DNA from: Sediminihaliea albiluteola | GTDB taxonomy: Bacteria; Pseudomonadota; Gammaproteobacteria; Pseudomonadales; Halieaceae | Reading direction: 5' to 3' | Length of the DNA: 64,000 nucleotides | Assembly (NCBI RefSeq): GCF_014077625.1 | Contig: NZ_JACFXU010000013.1 | Coordinates: 868,001 to 932,000, forward strand | Part shown: one piece after another, positions 26,915 through 36,479 of the stretch | Numbering within the stretch: position 1 is the first letter of the stretch | Layout of the letters: the number at the start of each line of letters is the position of its first letter | Program-made: the position numbers and the translations under genes | The notes under the pieces: generated by a model | The model's database searches: none | Seen by the model: only the letters and a program-made list of their open reading frames with translations | What the model was told of the DNA's origin: nothing

Positions 26915-27769
26915 TTAGTCCTGCCGTAATCGCAACTCACCATCGATATGAACGTCCTGTTGCGGGAAGGCAATCGACACCTTATTTTCCCGAAACAACT
27001 CCTCAATTCTAAATCGTAGATCACTGCGTACGCCCCGCAAGCCGCGTTCAGCCCGAGCATGGATCCATATATTGAGATCAAAAATCAGCGCGCTGCTGCC
27101 AAAATCCTCAAATATTACCGAGCTCGATGGACTTTTAAGTACATCGGGGTGCTCTGCCGCTGCCTGAGATAAAAGGCGCTCAGTTAAGCGTACATCCGAG
27201 CCGTAAGCGACTCCTACTCGGACACTGGTGCGCACCAAACTATCGAGTAAAGTCCAATTCACTACGGTATTTTCAAGCAAATGACTATTGGGAACCAGCA
27301 TATGGACACCATCAATCCGACAAATACGTGTTGAGCGTGTATTGATCGCTTCGACGGTGCCTCGAGCCTCTCCGATTTCTAAAAAATCCCCAATCTTGAT
27401 CGGCCGCTCCCACATCAGGATCCAGCCGCTGATAAAATTATTAATAATATTTTGTGCGCCGAAACCAACCCCAATCGCTACCGCACCTGAAATAAAGGCA
27501 AAGGCTGTTAAGGGGACGTTGAGTAGCTCTAGGGTAATTAGACTCAGGACAACTAAACTTAAGACTTGATAGGCGCGAGATACCAACTGCACGATATTAG
27601 GGTTCACGGCACGCTTAATCATCGAGCGGCGAATAAAGCCAGCTGTCCAAGCAATAATCACCAGTGCCACCAAGCACACCAGCAGCACAGCAAGAATTCT
27701 GGCGAAGTCGATAGTGATACCACCCAGTTGAATAACTGGCATATGGAGAAGGTTAGTGATTTCTTCCAT
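26915..27769 (-). CDS. MscS-type mechanosensitive channel (second copy)
   Basis: A 284-residue MscS-like channel. Three membrane spans (ILAVLLVCLVALVIIAWTAG; VLSLVVLSLITLELLNVP; FAFISGAVAIGVGFGAQNII) end in the pore helix signature GFGAQNIINNFISG. The cytoplasmic beta domain follows (GDFLEIGEARGTVEAI, LVPNSHLLENTVVNWTL). It is close to E. coli MscS in length and is distinct in sequence from the copy at 12 kb. GAGAG precedes the ATG at 27769. It is divergent from the CorA-like gene with only 44 bp between starts, so promoters must overlap. Confidence 0.88.
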   Translation of the reverse strand: MEEITNLLHMPVIQLGGITIDFARILAVLLVCLVALVIIAWTAGFIRRSMIKRAVNPNIVQLVSRAYQVLSLVVLSLITLELLNVPLTAFAFISGAVAIGVGFGAQNIINNFISGWILMWERPIKIGDFLEIGEARGTVEAINTRSTRICRIDGVHMLVPNSHLLENTVVNWTLLDSLVRTSVRVGVAYGSDVRLTERLLSQAAAEHPDVLKSPSSSVIFEDFGSSALIFDLNIWIHARAERGLRGVRSDLRFRIEELFRENKVSIAFPQQDVHIDGELRLRQD

Positions 27770-27813
27770 GCTATGATCTCTCGCTGGCAAGCCAGCTAAG
27801 GGTTATGTTTATC

Positions 27814-28782
27814 ATGATACGAGCGAAATTACTCTCCAGCGACGGCACACAAGAAACTGGCGGCGCCCAGCTAATCGAGCAATGGCGCGCAACAGATAGT
27901 GGATTTCTATGGCTGGACATCGAGGGGGAACTCACTCCCCAAATCAGCAACTTACTGCAATCACTAGGCTGTAATCAACTAGCGATTAAAGACTGTATGC
28001 GTCAGCGACATCCCCCGAAGCTTGAAGTCTTTAACGAAAACACCTTCATACTGTTTCGCGGCATCGCCAGTATTGACGACAATCTGAGCTTAGCACCGCA
28101 ACAAGTAGGTCTTTGGGTCTCGGATCGCTACCTGATCTCAGTGCATTCAGGTCTAGCGGTTAGCGTCAATCACTTCTGGGAACAAGCCCCTGATGACAAC
28201 TCTCTGAGCTCCCCAGCAGCACTGGCACTACAGCTGCTGCACTTTGCTACTGGTCGCTATCTGGACCAGATACTGAGCTTTGAAGATACTTTGGAGGAGC
28301 TCGAAGATGACTTACTGGGCGACCGCGCCGACGAAGTGATGATAGAGCTGGTGACCTACCGCTCACGCCTACAGAAGCTACTGCGCATTTTCAGCTACCA
28401 CCAGGGCATGAGTGAGCAGCTCTTGCACCAGGGCACACCCCATTTAGGCAGTGGCCGCGATCAAACCTATCACCTGCGACGCAATCTATTTGACCGCTGT
28501 GAGCGCCTCCACACCCTGTGTGGCATGTATTACGACATTTGTGGTGACTTAGTGGAGGGCTATATTTCGCTTAGTTCCTATAGCCTGAATAACACCATGA
28601 AAGTGTTAACTATCATTACCGCCATTTTCGTACCTTTGAGCTTTCTGGCGGGCCTCTATGGCATGAACTTCCGCTATATGCCCGAGCTAGAGTGGGGCTG
28701 GGGGTATTTCGGAATATTAGCAGTTATGGCGACAGTGGCGGTCTCTATGCTGATTCAGTTCCGCCGGATCAAATGGCTATGA
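27814..28782 (+). CDS. CorA-family divalent cation transporter (ZntB-like)
   Basis: A ~322-residue CorA superfamily transporter. The N-terminal cytoplasmic domain (WLDIEGELTPQISNLLQSLG; RQRHPPKLEVFNENTFILF) and the long helix (EELEDDLLGDRADEVMIELV) precede two C-terminal membrane spans. The family signature YGMNF is followed by RYMPELEWGW at the periplasmic loop. ZntB-type members move zinc, CorA-type members magnesium; the sequence does not settle which. ATG at 27814 is favoured: AAGGG is 11 nt before it but only 2 nt from the ATG at 27805. Confidence 0.85.
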   Translation: MIRAKLLSSDGTQETGGAQLIEQWRATDSGFLWLDIEGELTPQISNLLQSLGCNQLAIKDCMRQRHPPKLEVFNENTFILFRGIASIDDNLSLAPQQVGLWVSDRYLISVHSGLAVSVNHFWEQAPDDNSLSSPAALALQLLHFATGRYLDQILSFEDTLEELEDDLLGDRADEVMIELVTYRSRLQKLLRIFSYHQGMSEQLLHQGTPHLGSGRDQTYHLRRNLFDRCERLHTLCGMYYDICGDLVEGYISLSSYSLNNTMKVLTIITAIFVPLSFLAGLYGMNFRYMPELEWGWGYFGILAVMATVAVSMLIQFRRIKWL

Positions 28783-28812
28783 GGGGCGCCACCCAAGTCA
28801 CCTAGGGTGGCC

Positions 28813-28855
28813 AGGCCTAGCCATTCAGCCCCGCATATCGCCGATGGCTAGGCCT
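28813..28855. terminator. Long inverted repeat between convergent genes
   Basis: AGGCCTAGCCAT at 28813-28824 and ATGGCTAGGCCT at 28844-28855 form a perfect 12-bp stem with a 19-nt loop between the CorA-like gene and the convergent ypfJ. No T tract follows. Likely a bidirectional terminator or RNA-stabilising hairpin. Confidence 0.55.
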
Positions 28856-28858
28856 CTA

Positions 28859-29764
28859 TCACAGTGAGCTGCTGGAGAAGGTATCGCAACTGGCCAATTG
28901 GCCTGACTCAAAGCCTGTGCGGAACCAGCGCACCCGCTGGGCAGAACTCCCGTGGGTAAAGCTGTCCGGCACGACTTCTCTGCCGGCCTGACGCTGCAAG
29001 CGATCATCGCCGATGGCCGTCGCCGCCCGTAGCGCTTCCTCTAAGTCACCCGGATCTAACAACTGTCGCTCCGTATTGGCTGCGTGCCCCCAAAGACCCG
29101 CAAAACAATCCGCCTGCAACTCCTGCCTGACGGATAGTGCGTTTATCTCAGCCTGACTTTTACCCTGCCCCGCCAACTGCAGCTGCCGACTAATACCCAG
29201 TAGAGTTTGCACATGATGACCCACCTCATGGGCGATCACATAAGCTTGAGCAAAATCACCCGGCGCGCCATAGCGTGTGTTTAGGTCGTGGAAGAAGCTC
29301 AAGTCGATGTACAGCTTTTGGTCCCCAGGGCAATAAAAGGGCCCGACTGCAGAGCTCGCCGTGCCACAGGCAGAATTGACGCGCCCCGAGAATAACACCA
29401 GCGTGGGTTCACGATATGTCTTAGCCTGCTGCTGAAAAATTTTATGCCAAGTATCCTCAGTGTCTGCCAGCACCACTGCGGTAAAATCAGCAAGCTCCTG
29501 CTGCTCAGCACTTAGTGGCGCACTGGCAGAGTTCATTGAGGCAGTGCCACCACTAAACATCGACAGTACATCGACGCCCATCAAGCGCGCTCCAAAGACC
29601 ACTAAGACAGCGATTATCAACACCCTGCGGCCGGTTTTGCTGCGCATCAAGGCCGGTAAAAAACGCAGTAATGCCGGCGCTGCCGCCATGCCAGCTGTTG
29701 AACGCGCCGACTGGCCGCGCCGATCGTCAATGTTGCTGCTGCGTCTGCCACTTTTCCAGCGCAT
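28859..29764 (-). CDS. ypfJ: YpfJ-type neutral zinc metallopeptidase
   Basis: A 301-residue protein of the PF04228 zinc peptidase family. The N terminus is basic and polar (MRWKSGRRSSNIDDRRG), with a single membrane anchor (RVLIIAVLVVFGARLMGV). The catalytic HEVGHHVQTLLG motif lies in the periplasmic domain, with SACGTASSAVGPFYCPGDQ upstream and LQADCFAGLW downstream (third ligand region). Substrates are unknown. AGGAG is 7 nt before the ATG at 29764, so the upstream extension of the frame is not used. Confidence 0.87.
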   Translation of the reverse strand: MRWKSGRRSSNIDDRRGQSARSTAGMAAAPALLRFLPALMRSKTGRRVLIIAVLVVFGARLMGVDVLSMFSGGTASMNSASAPLSAEQQELADFTAVVLADTEDTWHKIFQQQAKTYREPTLVLFSGRVNSACGTASSAVGPFYCPGDQKLYIDLSFFHDLNTRYGAPGDFAQAYVIAHEVGHHVQTLLGISRQLQLAGQGKSQAEINALSVRQELQADCFAGLWGHAANTERQLLDPGDLEEALRAATAIGDDRLQRQAGREVVPDSFTHGSSAQRVRWFRTGFESGQLASCDTFSSSSL

Positions 29765-29883
29765 AGTGCTCTCCTGACCGTCATTATCTGCTCTAGCAAG
29801 CCAGCACTGCTGGCATGCTGCTTTAAAGCTGCATATCATGTGGCCAGAGCGGCCAGTTCGCAACAAAAATAGGACACACTTAG

Positions 29884-31341
29884 ATGAAGCAAGGTATTCT
29901 TATCGGCGGTAGCGAATCAGGGCAAATCTCCCTCAATCCACGCTACGCCAACCGTCATGGACTCGTGGCTGGGGCCACAGGAACCGGCAAAACCGTCACC
30001 TTACAAGGTCTGGCAGAGGGCTTTTCAGAACTCGGCGTGCCGGTGTTCCTAGCCGATGTAAAAGGCGACCTATCAGGCTTGAGCCAAGTGGCTAAGCCAC
30101 ACCCCAAAGTCGATGAGCGCGTACAAAAAATTGGCATTGAAGATTACCGTGCCAGCGCCTACCCAGTGGCATTTTGGGATGTATTTGGTGAACAGGGCAC
30201 AGCTATCCGCGCGACCATCTCTGAAATGGGTCCGCAATTACTGTCTCGCCTACTGGACTTAAATGACACCCAAGAAGGCGTGATGACCCTTGTATTTGAA
30301 TTCGCCGACCAAGAAGGAATGCTCTTGGTTGACTTGCAGGACCTGCGCACTTCACTCGAGTACTTAGGTGATCACGGCAAAGAGCTCGGTAGCGCCTATG
30401 GCGTCTCCAAAGCCTCAATCAATGCTATTTTAAGGCGCTTATTACTGCTGGAGCGCGAAGGCGGCAGAGCTTTTTTTGGCGAGCCCGCCCTACAGCTCAG
30501 CGACTTTATGCAAAACACTCGCGACGGCCGCGGTGTCATCAACGTACTCGCTGCTGACAAGTTGATTCAAAACCCACGGGTTTATTCGACTTTTCTGCTC
30601 TGGCTTCTGTCGGAGTTATTCGAAAACCTGCCAGAGCTAGGCGACCCTGAACAGCCAGTGATGGTGTTCTTTTTCGATGAAGCCCACCTCTTATTTAAAG
30701 ATACGCCCAAGGCTTTGCTGGAAAAAGTTGAACAAGTGGTTCGCTTGATTCGCTCCAAAGGCGTCGGGGTGTATTTTGTCACCCAGAGTCCCTCTGATAT
30801 CCCCGATACCGTCTTGGCACAACTGGGTAACCGAATACAACACGCCCTGCGCGCCTACACGCCAAAAGAGCGCAAGGCCGTGCGAGTCGCCGCCCAATCA
30901 TTCCGAGAAAATCCCGCCCTGGATACGGTTACCGCGATCAGTGAGTTAGCTGTGGGCGAAGCTCTGGTATCGACCCTACAAGAAAAAGGCATTCCCGCCC
31001 CTGTTGAACGGGTGCTGGTGCGGCCACCGCAGTCGCGTATGGGGCCAGCGACAAAGGCTGAGCGCGAAGCGGTATTGGCACATGACCCCAATCAGCGACG
31101 CTATAAAGACGCCATCGACCCCCATTCAGCGCACGAAATACTGAGCGAGCGCACAGCGGCAGCTTTAAAAGCACAACAAGAAGCAGAACAAGAAACCAAA
31201 GCCAGCGCCCCCAAGAAAAAGAGCTCATCAAGGCGCCAAAGTGGCGGCGAGGCTTTCTTTAAGAGCATGCTGCGCTCAGCGGGCAGCAGCTTGGGGCGCC
31301 AATTATTTCGCGGGATCCTCGGCTCGCTCCGCAAGCGCTAA
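29884..31341 (+). CDS. HerA/FtsK-like ATPase, DUF853 family (YjgR-like)
   Basis: A 485-residue cytoplasmic P-loop ATPase of the DUF853 family. Walker A is GATGTGKTVTL (residues about 31-41), Walker B is MVFFFDEAHLLF, and further HerA-like motifs include GVGVYFVTQSPSDIPDTVL and NRIQHALRAYTPKE. The C-terminal tail is rich in Glu, Lys and Ser, then basic. These are relatives of HerA translocases, but the bacterial family has no settled function. It is divergent from ypfJ and ends at a hairpin shared with the DUF808 gene. Confidence 0.85.
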   Translation: MKQGILIGGSESGQISLNPRYANRHGLVAGATGTGKTVTLQGLAEGFSELGVPVFLADVKGDLSGLSQVAKPHPKVDERVQKIGIEDYRASAYPVAFWDVFGEQGTAIRATISEMGPQLLSRLLDLNDTQEGVMTLVFEFADQEGMLLVDLQDLRTSLEYLGDHGKELGSAYGVSKASINAILRRLLLLEREGGRAFFGEPALQLSDFMQNTRDGRGVINVLAADKLIQNPRVYSTFLLWLLSELFENLPELGDPEQPVMVFFFDEAHLLFKDTPKALLEKVEQVVRLIRSKGVGVYFVTQSPSDIPDTVLAQLGNRIQHALRAYTPKERKAVRVAAQSFRENPALDTVTAISELAVGEALVSTLQEKGIPAPVERVLVRPPQSRMGPATKAEREAVLAHDPNQRRYKDAIDPHSAHEILSERTAAALKAQQEAEQETKASAPKKKSSSRRQSGGEAFFKSMLRSAGSSLGRQLFRGILGSLRKR

Positions 31342-31357
31342 GTCAGACCTTGACGAC

Positions 31358-31395
31358 TTAGGCGGCTACAGGCAAAAGAGCTTAGTGCCGCCTAA
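31358..31395. terminator. Bidirectional hairpin between HerA-like and DUF808 genes
   Basis: TTAGGCGGC at 31358-31366 pairs perfectly with GCCGCCTAA at 31387-31395. The right arm includes the stop codon of the DUF808 gene. The loop is 20 nt and no T run is present. Confidence 0.45.
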
Positions 31396-32351
31396 TTACT
31401 ATTGCCGCTGACTGCAGTGCGCAGCGCTTGGCCCGCAGTCAATAGCGCCATGGTGAGGGCACCTGCTATCACCCCCAGCACCGCAGATAGCAAGGTAAAA
31501 CCCAATGCATCAAGCACTGGCCCTAAAGCAGCTACACCCGCGCTTAGCGCCACTAGGCTGTCAAATAATGCTGCCACTGGTGGCAGACCGTGAGCCAATA
31601 TACCACCGCCGACCATAAACATCGCGGCAGTGCCAACGATGGCTAATGTTTTCATCAACACTGGCGCAAAAACCACCAAGCGTAGGCCAAACCAGCGCAG
31701 TAGGCTGAGCCCATTACCCTGCCCTTTGCGACGAGATAAATACAGTCCCACATCGTCGAGCTTAATGATTCCCGCAACCAGTCCATAAACACCTATGGTC
31801 ATAAGCAAGGCGATGCCAGAGACCACAATGACTTGGGTGCTAAATACCGCGTGGGCAACGATACCCAGAGTGATGACTATGATTTCTGCAGAGAGGATAA
31901 AGTCAGTGCGAATTGCTCCCTTTATCTTTCTGCGCTCTAGCTCAAGTGGATTGACTTTGGGATCCGCCAACTGGGCATTGACAGCACGGTGCTGCGCCGC
32001 TTTCTCTGATTTGCGATCTTTTGTCGAGTGAGCCAGCTTTTCAAAGCCTTCATAACAGAGGAACAAACCACCCAGCATCAACACCGGGGTAATTAGCCAA
32101 GGTATAAAGGCTGATATTAACAGTGCTGCAGGGACCAGGATAAACTTGTTGCGAAATGAACCCTTGGCGACCGCCCATACTACCGGCAGTTCACGATCCG
32201 CACTAACGCCCGAGACCTGTTCAGCATTAACCGCTAAGTCATCACCCAGTACGCCCGAGGTTTTCTTAACCGCCACCTTAGACAGCGCGCTCACGTCATC
32301 AAGAATAGTTGCGATATCGTCAATCAATAACAGTAAGCTACTACCTGACAT
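31392..32351 (-). CDS. DUF808 family inner-membrane protein (YedI-like)
   Basis: A 319-residue membrane protein of the DUF808/YedI family. The start [20 protein letters not shown] is the family's conserved N terminus, followed by [18 protein letters not shown]. Several membrane segments follow ([39 protein letters not shown] and a Gly/Ala-rich C-terminal pair). Function unknown. It is convergent with the HerA-like gene. Confidence 0.83.
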   Translation of the reverse strand: MSGSSLLLLIDDIATILDDVSALSKVAVKKTSGVLGDDLAVNAEQVSGVSADRELPVVWAVAKGSFRNKFILVPAALLISAFIPWLITPVLMLGGLFLCYEGFEKLAHSTKDRKSEKAAQHRAVNAQLADPKVNPLELERRKIKGAIRTDFILSAEIIVITLGIVAHAVFSTQVIVVSGIALLMTIGVYGLVAGIIKLDDVGLYLSRRKGQGNGLSLLRWFGLRLVVFAPVLMKTLAIVGTAAMFMVGGGILAHGLPPVAALFDSLVALSAGVAALGPVLDALGFTLLSAVLGVIAGALTMALLTAGQALRTAVSGNSN

Positions 32352-32475
32352 CTAGCCACCTGTATTCAGTTTGGTCAATTGGGTTAGCGGCTCGGGCCAC
32401 AGACAAGATCATTATTGAACTCCGTGAAGTCACTCAGAAAGTGTAACTGAGTGACCTCTCAGCGCAAGAGCCCCC

Positions 32476-34614
32476 TCAATCTTGAACTCTGCGTCGCCTG
32501 GTCTGCTCTGTCATGCGGGACTTGGGGTAGCGCGGTAACTTGCCAGTGGCCAGATAGCGATGTATCGATTCCTGTGAGCGTATGCGGGCACTTTTGGGCT
32601 TCGCTTTAGCATATTGATTGCTCTGAGTCTCATCGATAATCCGCGCCTTAACATTGTCATTCCACTGCTGATCTAGCACATCCTGAATGATCATTTGAGC
32701 CGTTTGATCTAAGACTGGGCACAGCACCTCCACTCGATAGTCAATGTTGCGTGTCATCAAGTCGGCAGAGCCTATGAGGTAGCGTGGCTTACCGCGGTTA
32801 TAAAACACGTAAGCCCGCGGATGCTCAAGAAAACGGTCGACAATACTAATGGCCCGAATGTTCTCTGACAGCCCCGGCACACCGGGCTTAAGCGAGCACA
32901 TACCGCGGACGATAAGGCGTATTTTCACCCCAGCCTCAGAGGCCTCATAGAGTTTTTCAACCAGCTCTGTATCAACCAAATTATTGCACTTGAGCGTCAT
33001 AGATGCTCGGTAACCATCTAGGGCATTGCTGATTTCGCGGTCAATCAGTTGCTCTAGACCACTGCGGGTACTGTGGGGTGATACATACAGCAGTTTGTAC
33101 TCGGGGCGCTTGTAATTGAACTGCAGAAAATCAAACACGTTGTAGACATCCTTGCCGATATCTTGATTGTGGGTCAGCAAGGTAAAGTCAGTGTATAGCC
33201 GCGCTGTTTTTTCATTAAAGTTGCCGGTACCTATATGCGAGTAATAGCGGATGTTCGAGTTCTCGCGCCGCTCAATCAGTAAAAGCTTACTGTGCACCTT
33301 GAGCCCCGGAATACCAAAAATCACTTCAATACCATTTTCAGTCAGGCGCTGAGCCCAACTGATATTGGCCTCTTCATCAAAGCGTGCCGCCAGCTCCACC
33401 ACGGCCAGTACTCGTTTGCCGTTCTGTACGGCATTTAACAAGGCATCGATGACTCTAGATGCTTTAGCCACACGGTAGAGACAGATCTTGATGCAGGTGA
33501 CATGTGGGTCTAGCGCCGCTGTTTTCAACAAATCTATGATGTAGTCAAAGGGGTGATAGGGGTAGAAAAGAAATACATCCTGTTCGCGAATACTATCAAA
33601 CAAGCTGCCCGGCTCATCCAAACGGGGAATACGAATGGGCGGTAAAGGCTTAAACTCTAGATACTTAGGGCCTACATTAGGGAAGGACATGAAGTCTTTC
33701 GAGTTATGATAGCGCCCCCCCGGAATCATGCTGTCGTACTTACCAAAGCCAAAGCGGGAGCTCAGATAATCTAACAGGCGCTGGGGCATTTTTTCATCGT
33801 AGACAAAGCGCACTGCATCCGCTTTACGGCGCTGCTTAAGGCTACTGGCCATTTTGTGGATTAAGCTTTCCGAGATTCCCGGGTCAATTTCTAACTCGGC
33901 GTCGCGAGAAAATTTAAAGCAGTAAGCGGCCGCTTCATCAATGGCAAAAACCCCGCGAAACATCTGCGGCAAACAGGCGCGCATGATGTTGTCCAAGGCG
34001 ATAAAAACCTTACCCGCCTTCCCTTTGCGCCGAGGAATTTCAACAAAGCGATCGAGTGGCCCCGTGGGTACTTCCACCACCGCATAGTTGTATTGCTCTC
34101 CTGAGCGTATATCGATAGCCAAATAAATGGACTCATCATTAAGCGGTGGAATGGACTGCTCCTGACGCAGCAAAATAGGCTCTAACTCAGGTAGAACCGT
34201 GTGGGTAAAGTAGTCCTGCACAAACTGCGCTTGACCAGCGTCTAATTGCTGCTCGTTAATCATGTAAATCCGGCGCGCGCGTAAGTCCCGCAACACCCGG
34301 TTATACACGGGCTCAAACTCTTTTTGCAGTGCCACTACACGAGCTTGTATGTCGGCCAGCAAGTCTTTCGCTTGCTGCTGCGTCTTGCCGGAGGAAACAG
34401 AAACTAAGCGCCGTACTTCCGCCACCCGAACCCGGTAAAACTCGTCCATATTGTTGGAAAAAATTCCCAAATAGCGCAGGCGTTCAATCACCGGTACGGA
34501 TTCGTCGGCGGCCTCTTGCAAGACCCGCGCATTGAACTGCAGCCAGCTCATCTCGCGAGGAACAAAAAGATCTTGATAGGACTCAGCTAAACGACGCTTG
34601 ATCGGACTTGGCAT
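32476..34614 (-). CDS. ppk1: Polyphosphate kinase 1
   Basis: A 712-residue Ppk1, which makes inorganic polyphosphate from ATP at the inner membrane. The N-terminal PHP-like helix domain begins SWLQFNARVLQEAAD. The phospholipase-D-like catalytic core has VHSKLLLIERR and YYSHIGTGNFNEKTARLYTD, with the autophosphorylated His expected in the HIGTGNFN block. The second block is LEHPRAYVFYNRGKP, with the His that assists catalysis. Length equals typical Ppk1. There is no ppx gene next to it. A tail rich in Lys and Arg ends the protein. Confidence 0.93.
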   Translation of the reverse strand: MPSPIKRRLAESYQDLFVPREMSWLQFNARVLQEAADESVPVIERLRYLGIFSNNMDEFYRVRVAEVRRLVSVSSGKTQQQAKDLLADIQARVVALQKEFEPVYNRVLRDLRARRIYMINEQQLDAGQAQFVQDYFTHTVLPELEPILLRQEQSIPPLNDESIYLAIDIRSGEQYNYAVVEVPTGPLDRFVEIPRRKGKAGKVFIALDNIMRACLPQMFRGVFAIDEAAAYCFKFSRDAELEIDPGISESLIHKMASSLKQRRKADAVRFVYDEKMPQRLLDYLSSRFGFGKYDSMIPGGRYHNSKDFMSFPNVGPKYLEFKPLPPIRIPRLDEPGSLFDSIREQDVFLFYPYHPFDYIIDLLKTAALDPHVTCIKICLYRVAKASRVIDALLNAVQNGKRVLAVVELAARFDEEANISWAQRLTENGIEVIFGIPGLKVHSKLLLIERRENSNIRYYSHIGTGNFNEKTARLYTDFTLLTHNQDIGKDVYNVFDFLQFNYKRPEYKLLYVSPHSTRSGLEQLIDREISNALDGYRASMTLKCNNLVDTELVEKLYEASEAGVKIRLIVRGMCSLKPGVPGLSENIRAISIVDRFLEHPRAYVFYNRGKPRYLIGSADLMTRNIDYRVEVLCPVLDQTAQMIIQDVLDQQWNDNVKARIIDETQSNQYAKAKPKSARIRSQESIHRYLATGKLPRYPKSRMTEQTRRRRVQD

Positions 34615-34671
34615 AACTTCCTCTGCAACAACAGCCCTTTATTGTATCCAGCTTATGGGATAACTATGAGC

Positions 34672-34950
34672 CTATTTATAGAACTCGACATAAAACTGTA
34701 CTGCGCCACTGGCACGAACATGGTGCCGTTGACCTGGCATCACAACTCCCCTCTGCTCTGGACTTAGGGTCACTGCCTCCTCAAAACCGGGCTCAGTAAT
34801 GGTATAGATAAGTGAACCTGACTCAACTACCACTAAACCCCAAGTTCCCTCTTTGGTCCTATGCTCAGCTAGCAAGCCTTTAGGGATCGTGTTTTCAGTA
34901 AAAGTTGGAGTGCGTTTATAGGGCGACACATTATTAGGTAAGGATTTCAT
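34672..34950 (-). CDS. DUF1971 family small protein
   Basis: A 92-residue cupin-like protein of the DUF1971 family, related to the N-terminal part of some tellurite-resistance TehB proteins. It shows SPYKRTPTFTENTIPKGLL, EGTWGLVVVESGSLIYTI and the C-terminal PGQRHHVRASGAVQFYVEF. No methyltransferase is fused. It may bind a small ligand or metal through the HH motif; function unknown. Confidence 0.78.
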   Translation of the reverse strand: MKSLPNNVSPYKRTPTFTENTIPKGLLAEHRTKEGTWGLVVVESGSLIYTITEPGFEEAVTLSPEQRGVVMPGQRHHVRASGAVQFYVEFYK

Positions 34951-35130
34951 AGCCTATCATTTAAACTCATGCAGTTATTGGGCTTAAGGTCTTCTAGACT
35001 ACTCGCTTCCTCGAGCCTTAGCCAAGTCTAAAACTCAGGCATATCGGGCCCCTTAAGACCATGAGTCACTACTTAGTGATTGCGGCGGCTCACTATTTCT
35101 GAGGCTAAACTATGGCCTGCAAATTGATTA

Positions 35131-36279
35131 TCAATCACTGAACACAGCCTTGTTACGCCCGGTATTTTTTGCCTGATATAGCGCGCTATCAGCACGTTTA
35201 AACAAAGACGAAAGATCTTCATTTTTAGCAGATACAGCAATACCAAAACTAGCGCTAACCGGCTCTCTAGCAGCCCCAAGCGGGAACTGCGTATCGGCAA
35301 TTGCGCGCTGCAGACGTGTGACGAAATCTTTCGCGTCGGAGCGCTCTGCATCAACTAGCAAGATAGCAAACTCCTCACCTCCGACACGCCCCACAATATC
35401 ACTTTTACGAGCCGTACGGCGCAGAATAGCCCCAAAAAGACATAGCACTTCGTCGCCAGCGGAATGACCAAATCTATCGTTGATGCTCTTAAAATGGTCC
35501 AGGTCGCACAACACCATAGCTACCGAAACAGCCCTAGTATTCATAACGCGCTCAGCGTGTTCATCGAAGCCCCGCCGGTTAAACACACCACTGAGACGGT
35601 CGACATCCCGCTCACGGCGCAAGTCCTCTATCACATCTGTAATCACAGCGGCCAAGATAACCAGAGCTAGAGCGGAGCCCAGAACAGCCTGGGAAAGCTG
35701 CAGTGTGCGCCAAAACAGCGACTGCCCAAACATCTCGAAGTTAGTAGTGCCTGATACATCAAAGAACAGTATCGTGCGCGGAAAGAACTGCAAAGAGAAT
35801 ACCAGCAGTGTCCAGAACAGCGCCCTATCAATGAAGCGAGCTTTAGCCAGAGCACTGAGGCGCAAAGCACTTATCAGTAAAATTAAGCCAAAGCCAAAGT
35901 TTTGGATATAAACGCGCATTACCAAATTGCGATCAACGTAGAAGTAGTAGGCAATGAGGCAAGAAGACAGCAGCAATAGAAACAGAGCCTTGAATAGTCC
36001 AAAGCTTTTAGCAGAGCGCCTTAACACACCATCAGAGAGTGCCAGCACTGACAGTGTGTAGAAGGTATTTGACAGCAAAGCGTTGTGCCCTAGGTTGCTC
36101 GGCCAAGCAAATATTTGGACTAACACGCCAAGAGAAAAGGCTAGGCAAGCAGCAGAAAAAAGCAGCAAATAATGCCTTTTGCGCTCAAGACTCCATGCCC
36201 ACAAATAGGCCAAGCTAAAAATAGCCAATGTGCCTGGGCCAATCAGCAGCAACACTAAACGAGTACTTTCTTCAGACAT
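35131..36279 (-). CDS. Membrane diguanylate cyclase (GGDEF)
   Basis: A ~382-residue inner-membrane sensor cyclase. About seven hydrophobic segments (residues 5-200) precede a cytoplasmic GGDEF domain. The active site reads GGEEF, and the product-inhibition I-site RKSD sits five residues before it, so it should make cyclic di-GMP and be feedback inhibited. DHFKSINDRFGHSAGDEVL and FKRADSALYQAKNTGRN are standard family blocks. An ATG at 36279 is taken as the start; a TTG at 36306 is possible and neither has a strong ribosome-binding site. Divergent from the response regulator gene. Confidence 0.87.
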   Translation of the reverse strand: MSEESTRLVLLLIGPGTLAIFSLAYLWAWSLERKRHYLLLFSAACLAFSLGVLVQIFAWPSNLGHNALLSNTFYTLSVLALSDGVLRRSAKSFGLFKALFLLLLSSCLIAYYFYVDRNLVMRVYIQNFGFGLILLISALRLSALAKARFIDRALFWTLLVFSLQFFPRTILFFDVSGTTNFEMFGQSLFWRTLQLSQAVLGSALALVILAAVITDVIEDLRRERDVDRLSGVFNRRGFDEHAERVMNTRAVSVAMVLCDLDHFKSINDRFGHSAGDEVLCLFGAILRRTARKSDIVGRVGGEEFAILLVDAERSDAKDFVTRLQRAIADTQFPLGAAREPVSASFGIAVSAKNEDLSSLFKRADSALYQAKNTGRNKAVFSD

Positions 36280-36479
36280 ATATAGGCTGTAGTAGCCGCC
36301 TCTCAATTAAGTAAAGCTAGGCTGAGATAGAGTTCTGAGCTGAGCTAATAGCCATTGCCCATCCACTGCATATTTAAGCCCTACTTATTTTAGATACAAT
36401 GTTTGCAGGTCATTCTACTAGTGACAATATTGCCAAGTAAAAAAGCTCAAGTGATACAAACACATTGTAAACTACTGTG